This document shows positions 1 to 13,900 of a stretch of DNA of 64,000 nucleotides, piece by piece; positions within the stretch are counted from its first letter, which is position 1, and each line of letters begins with the position of its first letter. Position numbers and translations under genes: made by a program. The stretch comes from Sphagnum compactum (lineage: Eukaryota > Bryophyta > Sphagnopsida > Sphagnales), in assembly GCA_965153455.1 (NCBI GenBank), contig OZ234496.1, positions 20,266,304 through 20,330,303 of the forward strand, in the 5' to 3' direction. Under the pieces are notes generated by a model. That model did no database searches. It was not told the DNA's origin and was given only the letters and a program-made list of their open reading frames with translations.

Positions 1-1290
1 CATCTAAGGTGAATGTTATGAAATAGTTTTATGACCTAAAGATGATAGGAATTGATTCAATTGAATATCATCTGAATAAGTTTGCGAAGTTAAACAGACG
101 AATTGTTGACAAGTTAAACAGACCAATTGGTTACAATAGGAACAATAGTTGTTCATAGTAACACAACAATATTGCTTCTTGGGAAATTACCAAAATCATA
201 TGACGGTGTGGTGGTTTCTTTGTCAAGCCGAGTAAACCTTACTCGAAGTGAAAATTCTACTTAAAGAAGGAAGCTGAGGGGAAAGTGAGCATTCAAACTT
301 GGATGAAAAGAAAATATTTTTATAAAGGAAAACCTTCATTCCAAAAGAAAAAATTCACACAAAAAAGAGTTATCTTGAGACCAAAAAGAGTTCTAGTTAC
401 AAAAGTAACCACCTAAAACAAAATTGAAATGCTTATATTATTAAAAAAGCAAAAGTCACATGATTAAGGATTGCAGAACAAGGATTGTAAATGAAAGAAA
501 ATTTCAAGACAAAGAAACCCAAGGAAATGTTATTTCTCAAAAGAAACAAATGATGTTTTTATTGTCTCTTAAAGCAACTATTAAACAAAAAGATTTTTGG
601 TTTATAGACTAAAAAACTACACAACATAGATCGATACAAAAAAATATAATTTTGTAGAATATAAAGAAAGTTAATTGGAATAGTTTGTAATGTTAAAAGA
701 TGACAATAATAAAGTCATAGTATGCCCTGGTAAAATCATTTTTAGATTCTCTAATAGTGAGGAAGTTTTGGTGAAAGATGTATAATTTACATATACTTTG
801 TTTAAAAAAGAACTCACTTTTAGTGAAAAATCTAGTCCAAGCTAAATACCAAATTTTATATTCAACATGATGCTTACATAATATAAAATGGGGCAAGAAA
901 AGTTATAACAAAAGTTTTTTTACATGATGATTTTCATAAATCAAAGAAAATTACTAAATAAATATTTATTACAAGCAAATTACAAATGCCAACATCAAAA
1001 TGATGGCATAGAAGATTGGGCCATGTAAGTATAAGGAGACTGAAACAATTTCAAAACACTAATTTAGTGAGGGCACTTTTAGTATCAAAAGTTACAAATT
1101 TGAAAGTATGCAAAAGTTGTTTAGAAAGTAAACATCGTAAAACAAAAGAAGAGGGGTAGAAAACACAAAACTTTCAAAAATAGTTCATTTAGACATTTGT
1201 GGTCTTATGAAAGTCATGTCCCTTGGTGGGAAGAAAAATTGTCAACTTTTGATGGTTCAAAAGATTTTTTTCTGAAAATTTCAAAGAATT
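1..1290 (+). mobile_element. Ty1/copia gag to integrase remnant (5' piece)
   Basis: Broken reading frames resemble the first half of a copia polyprotein. Around 30-260 the frames give a gag-like stretch (YDLKMIGIDS..., then LPKSYDGVVVSLSSRVNLTR) as in UBN2-type gag domains. Near 1005-1140 they give a gag-pre-integrase segment with WHRRLGHVSIRRLKQ and the zinc-ligand pattern VCKSCLESKHRKT. At 1185-1260 the start of the integrase core is visible (HLDICG-like, then SLGGKK). Several stops and frameshifts lie between these blocks, so it cannot be expressed as a polyprotein. The element enters from the left edge and its 5' LTR is outside the window. Its reverse transcriptase half lies at about 7.2-8.8 kb on the same strand, with a non-LTR element between. 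Family assignment is firm; the boundaries are approximate. Confidence 0.8.
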
Positions 1291-1329
1291 CAAAATGTTG
1301 ACAAAGAACCAATTGGTTAATAACTTAAA

Positions 1330-4300
1330 ATTTTTGTAAAGCTTTATTAATAAAAACACACACCATAGATTAGGAAAATGTACAAAGGAGTAAAATTTTC
1401 GTCCCACGTGGAAGTTAGTATCTTGAGTAATGGTAGCAAAGGTGTCACGAATTGCATCATGGGTTCTAATGCATTTATTACCATGAACACAACGTAAGAG
1501 GTGGATACCCATAAGGTCGATGAGATGTGTGCACAAACATTGAAGGATGCCTGCAAATGAAAGATGGGGTAGTCCAAGTTGCATACGAAGTGTTGTGGAA
1601 AAAATTGGAAAAAAGAATCGAAAGGTTGGGAAGATTGGTTGAATTGTAAACCAAACACCCGCCCCTGGGCTAGAACATGATAAAATTCAGGCACGATGGG
1701 CCTTAAATATCATGTTGGAGAGCATGTTAGAAAAGGTATGATGGTGCAAATGCTCCGAGATGGAATCTTGAATCATTTGTTGTTCAATGAGTTGTTCAAA
1801 TGGAGGAAGACATGCATAAGCTGAGGGTAGTAGAAGATCACATGCCACCTTGAGGTGTTGTTGGAAAAAAATGCGTTGTTATTGATTCATGTTAAGGCTT
1901 CAAGAGAGAAGGGACATTGATCAACCATAAACCTAATAGCTATGACTGAAGCAACGAGGGCCCAACTCCCTAAATAGGTTGTTGGGGCGATGGTGGAGGT
2001 CGATATGAGCCCAACACCACTGAAAGTTAATAGGAGGGAGGTTGTTTACAAGATAAAGGTCTTTTTGGGCTATTAAAAAATCCTGGATGCAAAAGGCGTT
2101 CAAACATTTGAAGGAGGGAGGAATCAAAGGAAATAAGGGACTTTGTGACAGAGAAAGATGGAAAAGTGCATCATAAAAGATACAATGGGCGTTGCACAAA
2201 ACAACGAGTTAAAATTCCAAAGGCCACCTAAACATCACCTATTCTAGGAACAAGGTCCACATGTCAAACATCCTATAGCATGACATCTTTGATGAAGGAT
2301 GATGTGAAAGTTAATATGCCCAATGGAACCCCCAAAATTCTAATTCCTTCGAATGGGGTGTTGAATTCTGGTGGTAGACTAGAGGGTGACCATGCCACGC
2401 ATTTTTGAGGTTAGATAAAAAGACCTATCACACGGAATTTGGTCTAGAAATGCTTATATGTAGATGATATAATTGGAAAGGGACCTATGATGTGAATGTC
2501 ATCCACAATGGATGGAAATAGACAAGAGGGGAAATAACTAACTGTAAAATGCAAGGTTTTAAAATGGGCTAAAGTGAATAATGCCCCCCCCAAAAGATCA
2601 CCTTGACAAGTTCCCATGGCAAATGGGATGATTGTGACATCGCTTTCACAATTACGATGATTGTAAGACAGAGGAAACTCAAATGCATAGAATGCACGAA
2701 CAAAGGGGATGAGCTGTATGATGTCCCCACTTGTTACATGAAATTTTTGAATATGACCCCTCTTGACATTGAATTGAAGGCGTTTGTCACGTCCAACTGA
2801 AGAACAACCCAATCAGGATGAAGGTCCAGGGTGCACCCGATGCCATGGATTACTGTTTCATAACCACCCTTAGTTGCAACTCCAAATTGGTGTGGGGAAA
2901 AATGTGTTGCAAAAGCTTCATGGAATTGAAAGCATAAAGCATAGATTGTGAGTTGATATAATGTTTCCCCCATTGCAATGGGAGAAATTCCACCTAAAGG
3001 CTTGGTCATAGTTAAAAGGTGGGCCGTTCCAAAGACGCATGCAATTTGGGGTGGAATGTGACCTTATGTGATATGAGAACAAAGTTGGAACATCTAAAGG
3101 AATCCACTCACTGAATCTTTAGGGTGAAAACAATCCCGAAGGTGTTCAAAAACCATCCCAAAAGGACCACTTCCTAATAAATGCAACATGTATTAGAACA
3201 CCAACTTGAAGGAATTAGAAGAAGGCTCAAGGTCCTGGTCTAGTTTGTAGTCTTTGAGGAAAAACGGGAAGTAGCCATTAGATTTAGGGTGTAATGCGGT
3301 GAAAGTTGAGGTGGTGTTGGAGGATGTGGGTGTGAGAGAAAATGTTGCCAAAGCGTGAACTGCCCAAGAGTATTCCCTTGCACACCCAAAGGCTAAATTG
3401 TGAACTAGACATTTTTGAACTGGAGGATCATGTTGGGGAAAAGGGATAGAACTCAAACTAGTTGATAAAATTTGGGCCCGCAAAAAAAACTCCTCTTACA
3501 AGTTTTCCCAATCGTTTGTTAGAAAGTGCTTGAGTTGAATCCGCATTTCCCTATGCCCTATCACCCCACCACAAGGGGGCAAAACGAGACACCATTGGGG
3601 TAGTAGGAAGAACAAGTGCCAAGCTGCCACATTATATGGGTCATATGTTAATTTATCCAATGGAAAACAAAATGCCATTTGTGCATCACGTTGTAAAATG
3701 GTGGGGATGTAATTATATAATCAAGGACAACAAAGGCCTAAATGAAGGGACCTAAGGACATTCAATGTTGAAACCCATGTCCAAGCTGATGCAGATAGGC
3801 TGGGAATAAAGGAAGGTATTGAGCCGGGATGATCACAAGTGACGCGCTCCCAAGTCCCTTGTTGAACCCACTTGAGGGTCCAACTACGTAGAGTTGCGGA
3901 AAGTTGGGACTTGAGGGCCGCTCCCGACTTCCAGCACTAAAAGGGGGTAGAGGGGCGTGCTAGAAATCCCGGGATTAGACTAGGAAGAGGGACTAGATTA
4001 TCAAGCTTGAATCTGCATCCAAAACCAACCACAAGAGGGTTAGTTAGCATTTGGAAACACCCTTGGGTGTTGGGACAAGCCACGGGCACTTTGGACTATT
4101 TGACTCACCACGGCCCGGACTTGGGGGAAGCCACCACCTTCCCCCATATAGTATACTCTGCGCCTCTCCGTCGAGGCTACATCCAAATGGCTCTTTTTCC
4201 CGGGACTCCCAAGTTGGAGTCCCGAAACTGTCCTGGGTTGGAGTCCCAGAACTTTGGGAGCTCATATTTTCCAACTGCGACATCTGATTAGAACGAGGTC

Positions 4301-4840
4301 TAAACCAAAGTTTTAGTTCTTTTTGAGAGCTTTTCAACGCCATGTCGCACTCCTTCAGGCGATGTCGGGAAAAGGTCGATTCCTGACTTTTAGTGTCGGG
4401 AGTCAAACTGTCAGTTTGACTCCCGGCCCTTCTTTTGCCCATAACTTGGGCTGCAGATGTCCAAATGGCCAATGCGAGGGCATTTTAGACATCTACACTT
4501 CAAGACATTTTCATTGATATAAGGAACACCTCAAGGCGAGATGTTTTGACCCCTTGTAATTGCTTCTGAATTTTTGGGCGTCCCGGAGGACTCCAACTTC
4601 CTACTTTTGGGAGTGTAAGCTTCACCCTCACACTTAGCCCAAAATGGGGTTGCGACAACAAGGGTTTAAACTGGATGAATTAAATGTTTGAAAGGAACAT
4701 TGATGACGATCTAACCTTCGACTTGTAAATTGGCACCCACATGTGGGGCACAAGATTTTAGGTGGAGGTTGAGGGTGTGCTAAAAAAATGGGGGTAGGTT
4801 GTGGGGTATGATCATGGGCAACTATATGGACCAATAAAGT
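1330..4840 (-). mobile_element. Decayed non-LTR retrotransposon (LINE-type RT)
   Basis: Read from high to low coordinates, minus-strand fragments form one decayed RT polyprotein. A CCHC/CCHH-type finger, CPTCGCQFTSRRLDRHQC, lies at about 4700-4770. A basic region follows with YNVAAWHLFFLLPQWCL (3.5-3.7 kb) and CAREYSWAVHAL (3.3-3.4 kb). The RT core has LQLDVTNAFNS (motif A, about 2.75 kb), AMGTCQGDLLGGALF (motif B, about 2.6 kb) and the catalytic ADD-like motif as SIVDDIHIIGP (about 2.49 kb). The C-terminal part continues through about 2.2-1.93 kb and ends with MGIHLLRCVHGN and THDAIRDTFATI (1.4-1.5 kb), as in a widespread plant RT family with a C-terminal cysteine/histidine region. Stops and frameshifts separate every block, and 3.75-4.63 kb does not fit. 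It sits inside the copia element in opposite orientation, so it probably inserted later. Confidence 0.75.
3900..4625. repeat. GC-richer insert with inverted repeats
   Basis: This stretch is much richer in G+C than its neighbours and breaks the coding similarity of the non-LTR element. It carries repeated GGGACTCC/GGAGTCCC motifs (about 4198-4250 and 4570-4600). It also has a perfect hairpin at 4397-4425 with 14-bp arms and a one-base loop. Long open frames on both strands look like composition effects, as no domain is recognisable. I read it as an inserted repeat of unknown class. Confidence 0.4.
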
Positions 4841-7185
4841 GGGAGGGGAAAAATGTTTTAATTATGCATGATCGAGGGGGTTTGGGAAAATGCAAGGTTG
4901 GGACCCCACATTCACATGGAGGGCCGAGGGCTAGTAGGGGAACTAGTAAGTGGTGTATGATTTGTTGGAATCAGAGGGTAACTAGTGGGTGGTTTGTGGT
5001 TTACATGGGGGATAAGGTGGAGGATAGGTTAGTGGGCGTGCATGATGAAGCGAATGGGCGATGGGAGTTACAAAGTTCAATGAAATGTGATGAGTTGGGG
5101 GACATGGGACGTTTGGTGCCCATGAGGTAGGAGGTCTATTATGAACGTGGGCCCTACTTTTTAAAAAATATTTATTGTTACAAGGCAATCTTAAATCTAC
5201 AAAGGTAATCACACAATAATAAACAAAATGAAAAAAAAAATATAGAAAACTTTCCAAGGAGTCTTTTGCTAAGGCATTATACTAAGGCCAAACCTGAACT
5301 TTACTATAAGCCTAGGTGTCATAATCATTAATCTACTAGATTCAACAAAACCTAAACACTCTAATACCAAAATATTATAGTGGGACCTATTTGCCCAATT
5401 GCAAATTCATCTCACATTTTAAAAATTGCCTATGTCAACACAATAATTTTAAACCTATAAATCCAACCTCATAAAACTAGATAGATCGAATGGAAAAAGA
5501 TAATAAGTTGTCACAAACAAGCAAGTCCTATTTCAAAAGATAATTGAACTTTAATTTTGCCATAACCTTTGACATCATCATCTTTACTTTACTGGTTTTA
5601 ACACAACCTATACACTTTTACAAAACTATTGTGCAAGAATTAGGGGCCTAAAAACTTCTAATTTGTTATTATTTGGGCTACCCAACTAATGTAACACCCA
5701 ACTTCAATAATACAAAAACACCCTAGATTCAATCATTTGTTTTTTTAAAAAAAACATCTTAAAAAACATATTATTGGTGAATGACTAGTCATTAAGTATT
5801 GACACAATCACATTTACAACGCATTTTTATTTATTTATTTATAGTTATTTCTATTTATTTTTCTTCCTTTGCTATTTTTTTGGGACTGTGACAAAAACCA
5901 AGAAAAACCAAGATTGTGACAAAGTCTTTTTTTTGTAATAGAAACTCTCTATTGTGTTTAATTTGTAATGATGACAAGATTCTTGGTGATAAAAAATTTT
6001 CTAAGCTTGACGAAAACATAATAAAAAGGACCCGCCACAAAACAAAATTTAAACAAAATAAAATTAAAAAAACATAAAACCCATCTTCCTTTAACTTCTT
6101 CATTTTTGTTGTTTTGCTGCCTGTTGATGTTGGTGTTGTTGTCATCACTATCCTCCTCCTTTGCTCTAGAAAATGGTTGCTTTCATATGTCCCACCATGC
6201 CATGAAAATCTAGAAAGTAGATTTACAACTAATCCCCCTAATGGAGCTATAATTAGACTACCCACAAGGCCTTTTTATATTGAAATGGAACTGGAACCCT
6301 TCTTTCCCATTTCCTAGAAGCCCCTTTTGTTTGTCATTTTCTTTTTCTTCTTTTTGCGTGACGTTAACTAATGGGTGCAAGGAAACAACAACAATAGTGG
6401 CAGCAAAGCTACTACTGCCATTGCCATCGCCACCCATATTGTTGTAAACCCCTCACTACCACTGTTAATGGTTCTTCTTCATTCTCACATTATCCTACCC
6501 CTATGGAAGTGGTGGCTGAAAATCTTCCTTCTTCCTGAGTGCCTCCTATTACTGCTACATATATTTTCATTGCTATTATCTATATAACTACTATATATTG
6601 AAAGTTGTCCTTACCCCAACTCCAAAGTTGGGACCTCGATTCCTAAACCTAACATCTAATTCCTACCTTAGACCTTTCCTCATTTGCCCCCAATAAAAGC
6701 CCAAAATCCCAAGAGCGATTCACAAGCTCCTCCGCCCCCACCCTAGTCCATGTAAGCTCCGGAAGGTTTTGGTTTAAACTAGAATTGAGGATTGAAAAAA
6801 TCTTAGATTTGACAATGGGGGGGGAGTACACAAGTCTTGAGTTCAACAATGGTTTTAGACTAAATGAGATAGTAAAACAATTAACCATAAGTTATGATGG
6901 TGTTTCAATTTTGAAGAACATCTAACACTACAAGAAAGTGCATTAATATATGATGCAATAATATGCTCATTTCACACAACTACTAAATAGAAGCCATTGT
7001 GACCATGACATATATATTCAAAATTAGTCACCAACAAAAGTAGTTTTTGGAAAGGTTCTAGAAAAAGGTTGGAGTGAAAAAAAAGCTCAATAGCTAACTT
7101 CAAAATCTCGGATGTTGTGCCAATAATCACATCCCTAAAGAAATGAAAATAAAGTTGAATCCTAAGTTTAAAATGTGTTTTCATT
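4841..7185. other. No gene seen (retrotransposon interior)
   Basis: The DNA between the non-LTR fragment and the reverse transcriptase half of the copia element has only short open frames without recognisable domains. The missing copia integrase core should lie here or has been deleted; I could not find its DDE residues. A CACTA-like end sequence at 6926-6937 has no partner that I can see. Confidence 0.5.
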
Positions 7186-7189
7186 GGTT

Positions 7190-8830
7190 ACATACAAAGG
7201 GTCAAAGGATGTACATTGTTCAATACTAAAATCAAAAAGGTATTTTGTAATAAAGATCTAGTCTTTCATGAAGAAGGAAATAATAATGTAATATTTGTAC
7301 ATATGAATGACTTTCTTACTCCTTTTCAAAATGGTCGAAATTCAAACACTAGAGAAAATCAACCCATTGATATAGTTCAAATTCTAACAACACCTTCTAA
7401 AGTTGAACATTGTACCATACTAGTTAAGTTATGAAAATGAAAATTTTGAATGTGAAACCTAAACTTTGAAGAAGAAACTAAAATGAAGGAAAAAATTACC
7501 CCAAGAAGATCTTAAAGACAACATAAACCTCCAAATAGACTCATTAACTCAATGATAATCATTAAAACATTATCTATAACTAGTCAATTGACTAAACCAA
7601 TGAGGCTATGTTTAGTACAAAAATCAAAAGTTCAAAAATGTTATTATGGAATAATGCAAATCATTGATTCAAAATGGAGCATGGGAGTTAAATGACTTAC
7701 CAAAAGGAAAAAATAAAATAAGGTGTAAATGGGTTTTCAAAATTGAAAGCAAATAGTAATATTGATAGATATAAGGTTAGAGTAATGGCCAAAGGCTATT
7801 CACAAGTTCATGAACTTGATTATTATGAAACATACTCTCCTATAATGAAAATTGCATTAGTAAGAATATTTTTGGCCTCAGCAATTAACAAGAATTATGA
7901 AATACATCAAATGGACGTTAAGACTCAAGATCATTTTTTTGAATTAATTTTTTCTGAAAATATACAAGGAGTAGCCAAAAAGGATTTACCAAACTTGATC
8001 ATCATCATATAGTTTGCAATATGAAAAAGGTTCTATATGGATTTTAACGTTCACTTAAGGCATGGTATGAAAGATTTTATCTCAATTTAAAAACTTGTGG
8101 TTTTATTTGATGCAATTCAAATATGACAACTTACATATGGATCAAGAACATTGCAAATTTCTTATCTTGTTATATGTTGATGACAATCTACTAGTGTGTA
8201 AAGACTTTATGACATTTTGAAGATAAACTTGCCTTTCGAATTTGATAAGATTGAGGCCTATTGAGTACTATCTTGGAATTTAAATTGTTAAAAGTAGAAA
8301 CAACCACACAATGACTTTGCATCAAACCAACTACATTTAAGGCAATCTTAACATGCATTCATTTTGAGAACATTATTCTAGCCACTATTCCTATGGAAGT
8401 TGGATTTAAATTGACTAACAAACAAGCTCCAACAACTACCCAAGAACTTGAAAAAGTGAGGAACATTCCTTATCAAAGTGCAATGGGGAATTTAATGTAT
8501 AGTATGGTTCATACCTATCTTCATATAACCTTTGCAATTGGAGTGGTATCTCAATTTTTATGAAATCCAAGATTAGCTTGTTGGAAAACAATGAAGCACA
8601 TTTTTAGGTATCTCAAAAGCACATTACACCATGGACTAAAATACTATTGAATAAAGGGTGAATAATCAACCTTGATAGGCTTGTTTGATGTAGATTGAGC
8701 TTCAAGATCACAAAAAGTTGGAAGTGCTATTAAATATCAAATAATTTGTATGTGCCTTCTCCTTTCATGCTTTGTGAAGACAATATGCTACCCTAGTGTC
8801 AAGGTTTGAAGTTGTTGCCAAAATGATCAA
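7190..8830 (+). mobile_element. Ty1/copia reverse transcriptase-RNase H remnant (3' piece)
   Basis: Frames starting at about 7216 give the segment that follows the integrase core (FNTKIKKVFCNKDLVFHEE). Then comes the copia RT: CKWVFKI at about 7720, YKVRVMAKGYSQVHELDYYETYSP at 7770-7845 and YEIHQMDVKT at about 7895-7925 (motif A). The FLSCYM-LMTI stretch near 8160-8185 replaces the usual LLLYVDD. RT thumb and RNase H blocks follow: SAMGNLMYSMVHT at about 8475-8515, FAIGVVSQFL, IFRYLKSTLHHGLKYY at 8605-8645 and LIGLFDVD near 8675. Stops and frameshifts lie in most blocks. It lies on the same strand and in the right order to be the second half of the element at 1-1290. No LTR could be delimited downstream. 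Confidence 0.82.
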
Positions 8831-10782
8831 CACACAAATAAATGTTACATATCTGAACTATAAAATATAAACTCATGTTAACACCTTCAACTAATTCATT
8901 TTACTTTTTTTCCAAAGGCAAGTTTATGTGTGCATGATAGTCTTTTAAATATGATAGAAATGTACATAACTATGAAATTCCAATACAAACCAATTGTAGG
9001 AATTCACCTTGTTAGTGGTTCAAGTATGTAGATCACCCGTCCCCAAATTCTCAAAAGACTATAAGTCACCAAATTTTCACAAAGCAAGCTTGCATCCACA
9101 AGCGTAGAAATTATCAGCTTTTCTTTAGTTTGTTATTTGATTACTTGACTACACTCTACTAAAACAAGGCTAAGCTTCATAGTTTTGATATTTTCCCTAG
9201 TTCATTGGTTTTTTCAGGTGTGAACATAAAATATGACAACATGTTTAACTATAGACGTATAATTAGACCTCAAGTCAATTCATAATGGGTGAATTTAAAA
9301 CCATATAAGGTCTTTCATAAAAAAGGCTTATGCTTCGACCTCAAGTCAACTCACAATATATGGTTTGTCATCAAAACTATATATGGTTTCTCATGACATG
9401 GTTTTGTGATGTTAAAATTAACAAGTTTCTTGATTTACAATGTTAAAAGATGGGTTAAGGATTAGACCACTGAAATTAAAATAAGAATTAACAATAAGAT
9501 TGCAAATAGAACTCTTCAAAACATCTTGAGCTTTTTTAAAGCAACTCCACCTTGATACCCCCTCTTTGGGTAATAGTGTTCATCACATCCAACATAATAT
9601 AGGTACTAATTCTTTCCCAATCCCCATCCATAAAAGTAACTCCACTAATGGCATGCACAATATATTTTGGTTGAAGTGTACAACATTTATATGCCAATTT
9701 GTGCCAATAAATGTGTGCAAGCTTCAATGCTTGTAAAAGGCAAATTGCATAATAAAGTGATTGAATTTAAATAGTATCACCTTATCTTGTCCAATTTTTT
9801 ATTTATGGGTGGCAATTGGGAATAGTTGTCTACCATGTTGGATTTGATAAACATTGCTACATGCCCAAATAGGGGGTATGGGTGGAGGTACTCTAAACAT
9901 GAAAAATGAAATAGTATAATGTGAAGGACAATCTTCTTTTTGGCGAAAATTGGCCAAATGGTGACTCGGCTTCAATTTATGGTGACCCTAAACCAACCAC
10001 ACTAATTACAAACCCAACTTGCCTTGAACATCTTTGAAATTGTATATCATGTCAGGCAACTATAGTTCCGTTAATTCAAAGCTACCATCTAGACTTTAGA
10101 TTTTGGTGGCATAGTAAAGCTAATATCAAGTTAAGGAAATTCCATTTTTCTATTATGTAATAAAAAGTTGACATCAAAATGATGACCAACAAACCATTCA
10201 TGGGGTTCTTGATATATGAAACTTGTGTGAGTACCTACCAATAAGCAAATGGCATGGCATGACTCAACATGGAAGTTATGAATAGGCAAGGGGTGTGTCA
10301 CACTATGGCCTTGCCATTTACATTAAAAAGTATCTTAAGGCAAAAGAAGAAGTACGGAAACTCAAATATTTCACCATGCAAAAATATATTCTTCAAAAAA
10401 TCCTCTAAAAGAAACCAAAATCCTTCAAGATATTATAACTCTATAATTAATTTCAAGTTTCAACACAAGCCAAAATATCATCTTTCAAACATCCTCATAC
10501 AAAAATAAACCTATGACCTAGGGGGCGAAAATCCCTTAAGCTACTATACTCTATAATGAATCTAAACGCAATATCTTTGCCTTGGTGGGCAAGGCCAATA
10601 GACCATGCCATGTTCAATCAAACTAGGTTCAAGAGTAGTCTGATTGGATTGAAGTACATGGAATTGTTGATGGATATGCCAAGTTCGGTTTTTATACGGC
10701 CACGGTAAGGAGATCATTCTAGGACATGCATGGAAGCTTTAGAAGGTCCATAGCCCTTAGAAACCCCTTTATGCCACAGAAG
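8831..10782. other. No gene seen
   Basis: AT-rich DNA with only short frames. The longest, on the minus strand at 9536-9727, contains GVTFMDGDWERIS but matches no family I recognise and has no splice context. Probably decayed repeat DNA. Confidence 0.4.
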
Positions 10783-10912
10783 GTGTCCCCTAGGGGGGCA
10801 TTACGCATCCTAGTGAGCTTTTAGGGTGAGGCCAATAATTTGCCTTCAGGTCTCGACCTATCGGCCTCATCCTAAAAGCTCACTAGGATGCAGAATATGC
10901 CCTATGGGGCAC
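10783..10912. repeat. Long hairpin (about 50-bp arms, 29-nt loop)
   Basis: The arms 10783-10833 and 10863-10912 are reverse complements with few mismatches. The inner part, GCATCCTAGTGAGCTTTTAG, pairs perfectly. The loop is 10834-10862. This could be a small foldback element or a precursor of small RNAs; nothing visible decides between them. Confidence 0.7.
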
Positions 10913-13900
10913 ATTCTCTAGTACATTATATTTGCCCATAGTTGTTTTTAATGTAGTGAGTACAAGAGTATGGCTACAATTTTTTTTTTTCTGAGTCTGC
11001 CCTTTGCCCCCATTTTTTTCACTTTGTTTTTGAATTGGGACATTCAAACATAATAATGTCTTACAATTTTCTTCAAGATCTTTTCCAGAACAGGACACAT
11101 TCGGTTTACACATATGATTTTATATTTTTCTCAAAAGTATGTTTTTATAAGTGATAAGACTCCTTGGCATTGTTTTCTTCTTTCAAAATTCTAATCTTGC
11201 GTCGTATGCAAGCATCCCAAGAGAGATTTAACATTAAATGGGGAAAGATTTTTACACCCCGATCGAGAAAATGGTAGAAAAAATCGTAGACAAAAACATT
11301 TGTAAATTCTTTTCCAAAATTCGACAATTCTTTTCCCAGAAAATTAAGGAATATGTGATAGAATATTCCTTTTCAACTATTATTTTTTTGCATTTGTGTG
11401 AAAATTTGGCCAAAAAATATGGTTGCTTCTTGGTAGTGCCAAGGTTCAAAATAGGGTATGTACCGGGAATCAAGAGAGTTGGTCCCTTTGATTCTCACAT
11501 TGTGCCCTTTTGTTTCATCAAAGCTTTCTCACTTTTCCATCATCCAATCTAGAGCTTGTTTTTCCTTTGATTCCTTGACTTGTTCGAGTTTATAGTTGCG
11601 AACCTTATACACGGCATGTGTTTTGACTTTTGACTATTTCCTCATATGGCACATATTCAGGCCAAATACTAATAACTTGTTTCAATGTTGATGTTGCTTT
11701 TCCTTATTTTGTTGCTACCTTGAATTTTGGTCCTTTGTTGACCCTGTCTTGTAAGGTAAGGATATTGTGTTGAGAATCATTATAGAGTATAGTAGCTTCA
11801 AGGGCTTTTGCCCTCTAAAAACTAGGTGAGATGATTCATCCTAATTTCGTTGTAAAAATTTCACATTCATCTTTTGACATTTTGTTTTCTTGGCCGCCTT
11901 CTCAAATGTGCACCTCGCCTCAAGTGTTTTTTTCATCAATCCATAACCCACAAAACTAAATATGAAACTATTTTTTTCAAAAATGATTATGGCATTCATC
12001 AATATGCAAAAATTCATGTAATTTTTTCAATATGTGACAATGTGATTGAAAAAATTCAAATACTCAACAAGTCCTTTTTAAAAAAAAGAAATTCTGCACA
12101 AATATTTAATCACTTTTTTTTAAAAAGAAAAAATCATTAGATTTGCAAAAAATTGAAAACCATGTTGCAACTTTTCCCCATTGATTTTGGTTTGGTAACA
12201 ATTTTAAAAATGTTTAAATAGATTCTTAGAACATGTCATCATGTAATGTGAAATTCTTTTTGGGTTCCTCATAACTAATGTGATGTTAAAAAATGAAAAA
12301 AATAAAATCATGATTATTTTTTCTTTTACAACAACATGATGATGAACAATAGAATAGATGTATTTTTATGTTTTCCCCTAGCTATGACCAATTTATCATA
12401 CAATATCAATTGTTGATATTAAATTAATGGCAAGGCCATTGTGTATAACACACCTTGTTTTGTATATTGTAACATCTTTTGGTGTAATAGGTGAAGGAAT
12501 GGATTTTAAGATCAATTATTCACTAAAGTGGCATTAGAACTCAACAGATTTTGTATTCCATTAAGTAACTTAACAAATTAAATTGACACAATGTTGTAGA
12601 ATCCAAGATTGTAAACCTAGAGTCTTTCACATCATTCAATAAGATGAATGAAATTTTGTTTTCTAATGCTATTTCTCTTAGATATTGGGCCATTGCAATT
12701 GTCTAAAATTCAAAGGCATACATAATTATTTGGTGTGATATTTGGTAAAGATATGTAGAGTTGGCGATTGATATACACTCCTTGTTTGAATATCCAAAAC
12801 AACATTGAATTTGGTAAGAGAAACCAAAATCATTTTGAACATTTATATCTATTGCTCAATGAAGATGCAATCCAACTTAATGCCTCTCAATTTTAATAAT
12901 GAACTCATTGTTCATAGATGAATGTTTACTTAAAATTCATAAAACATTGTTTTTTTTCATCCATATGCTTGAAATCCGTCCATCACAAACCATGTTTCAT
13001 TATGTAGAGGATTTTTGGAAACTTAATTATTAATGTTCCTTGAATGGGAGGGTTTATGGGAAGTTTCATGGAATGTTCCTTGGCTTAACACCCTAAATAG
13101 CACAACCCATTACCATTAAGTTTTCCAAATATCAGTTTGAGTTATGGCATTCCAATGTAGCCTTGTTCACTTTTGTGTTCTTGATTCTTGATCAAGGTTT
13201 TTCCATATTGAAAAGACAAAATTTACACTAGACAAACATGATTTGCAAGTGTTTCTAATAAAACTTTGCAAAATAATGAAAATTAGCCACAAAGAAATCA
13301 ACATGTGTCCAAGTTGATTACAAATCTTCTATTGGTGATCATTTCTTGCCCTTAAGACATAAAAGCTTTTGAATTTTAAATATGTTTCATTGAACTTGTT
13401 TATGAAGGGGGGAGGGGAGAGCTTGGGATTTACAAAAATTTCCAAAAATATTTTTGGCATATGACTCAGTTGTCCATGAACCTCTGAACAAATAAATTGT
13501 GAGTTAAGACTTTAAAATTATGATCATGGATGGATGCATCCATTATTTTGTCATCAGCTAAACATCAGCTAAACATGGACAAATGTTTTTATTTGTCCAT
13601 ATATATACATATATTGTAATACATTGTAGAGTATTAAAAAAGACAGACCATAATTGCCATTGAATTTGATAAATGGTAGTCTTAAACAAAACAATGATCA
13701 AGAAATTTCTACAGTATTACTTGGTTTAGGGTCTGAAAAAGTGGGTTGATTATAACAAACATTTTATATACAGATGTCCCCCTTGTTGAAAATCTTAAGC
13801 TTGGAGAGGAAAACATTTTCATATTTTGTAAATGTAAAGAGATAAAGCGCATCTCTAGCTGTGCTCAGTAGGCGACCCTGCACAATTATTTCCTATCTCT

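Noticed and set aside
6926-6937. CACTACAAGAAA, a typical CACTA-element end
   Set aside because: No inverted partner or target duplication was found within the window; it could be chance or a lone fragment.
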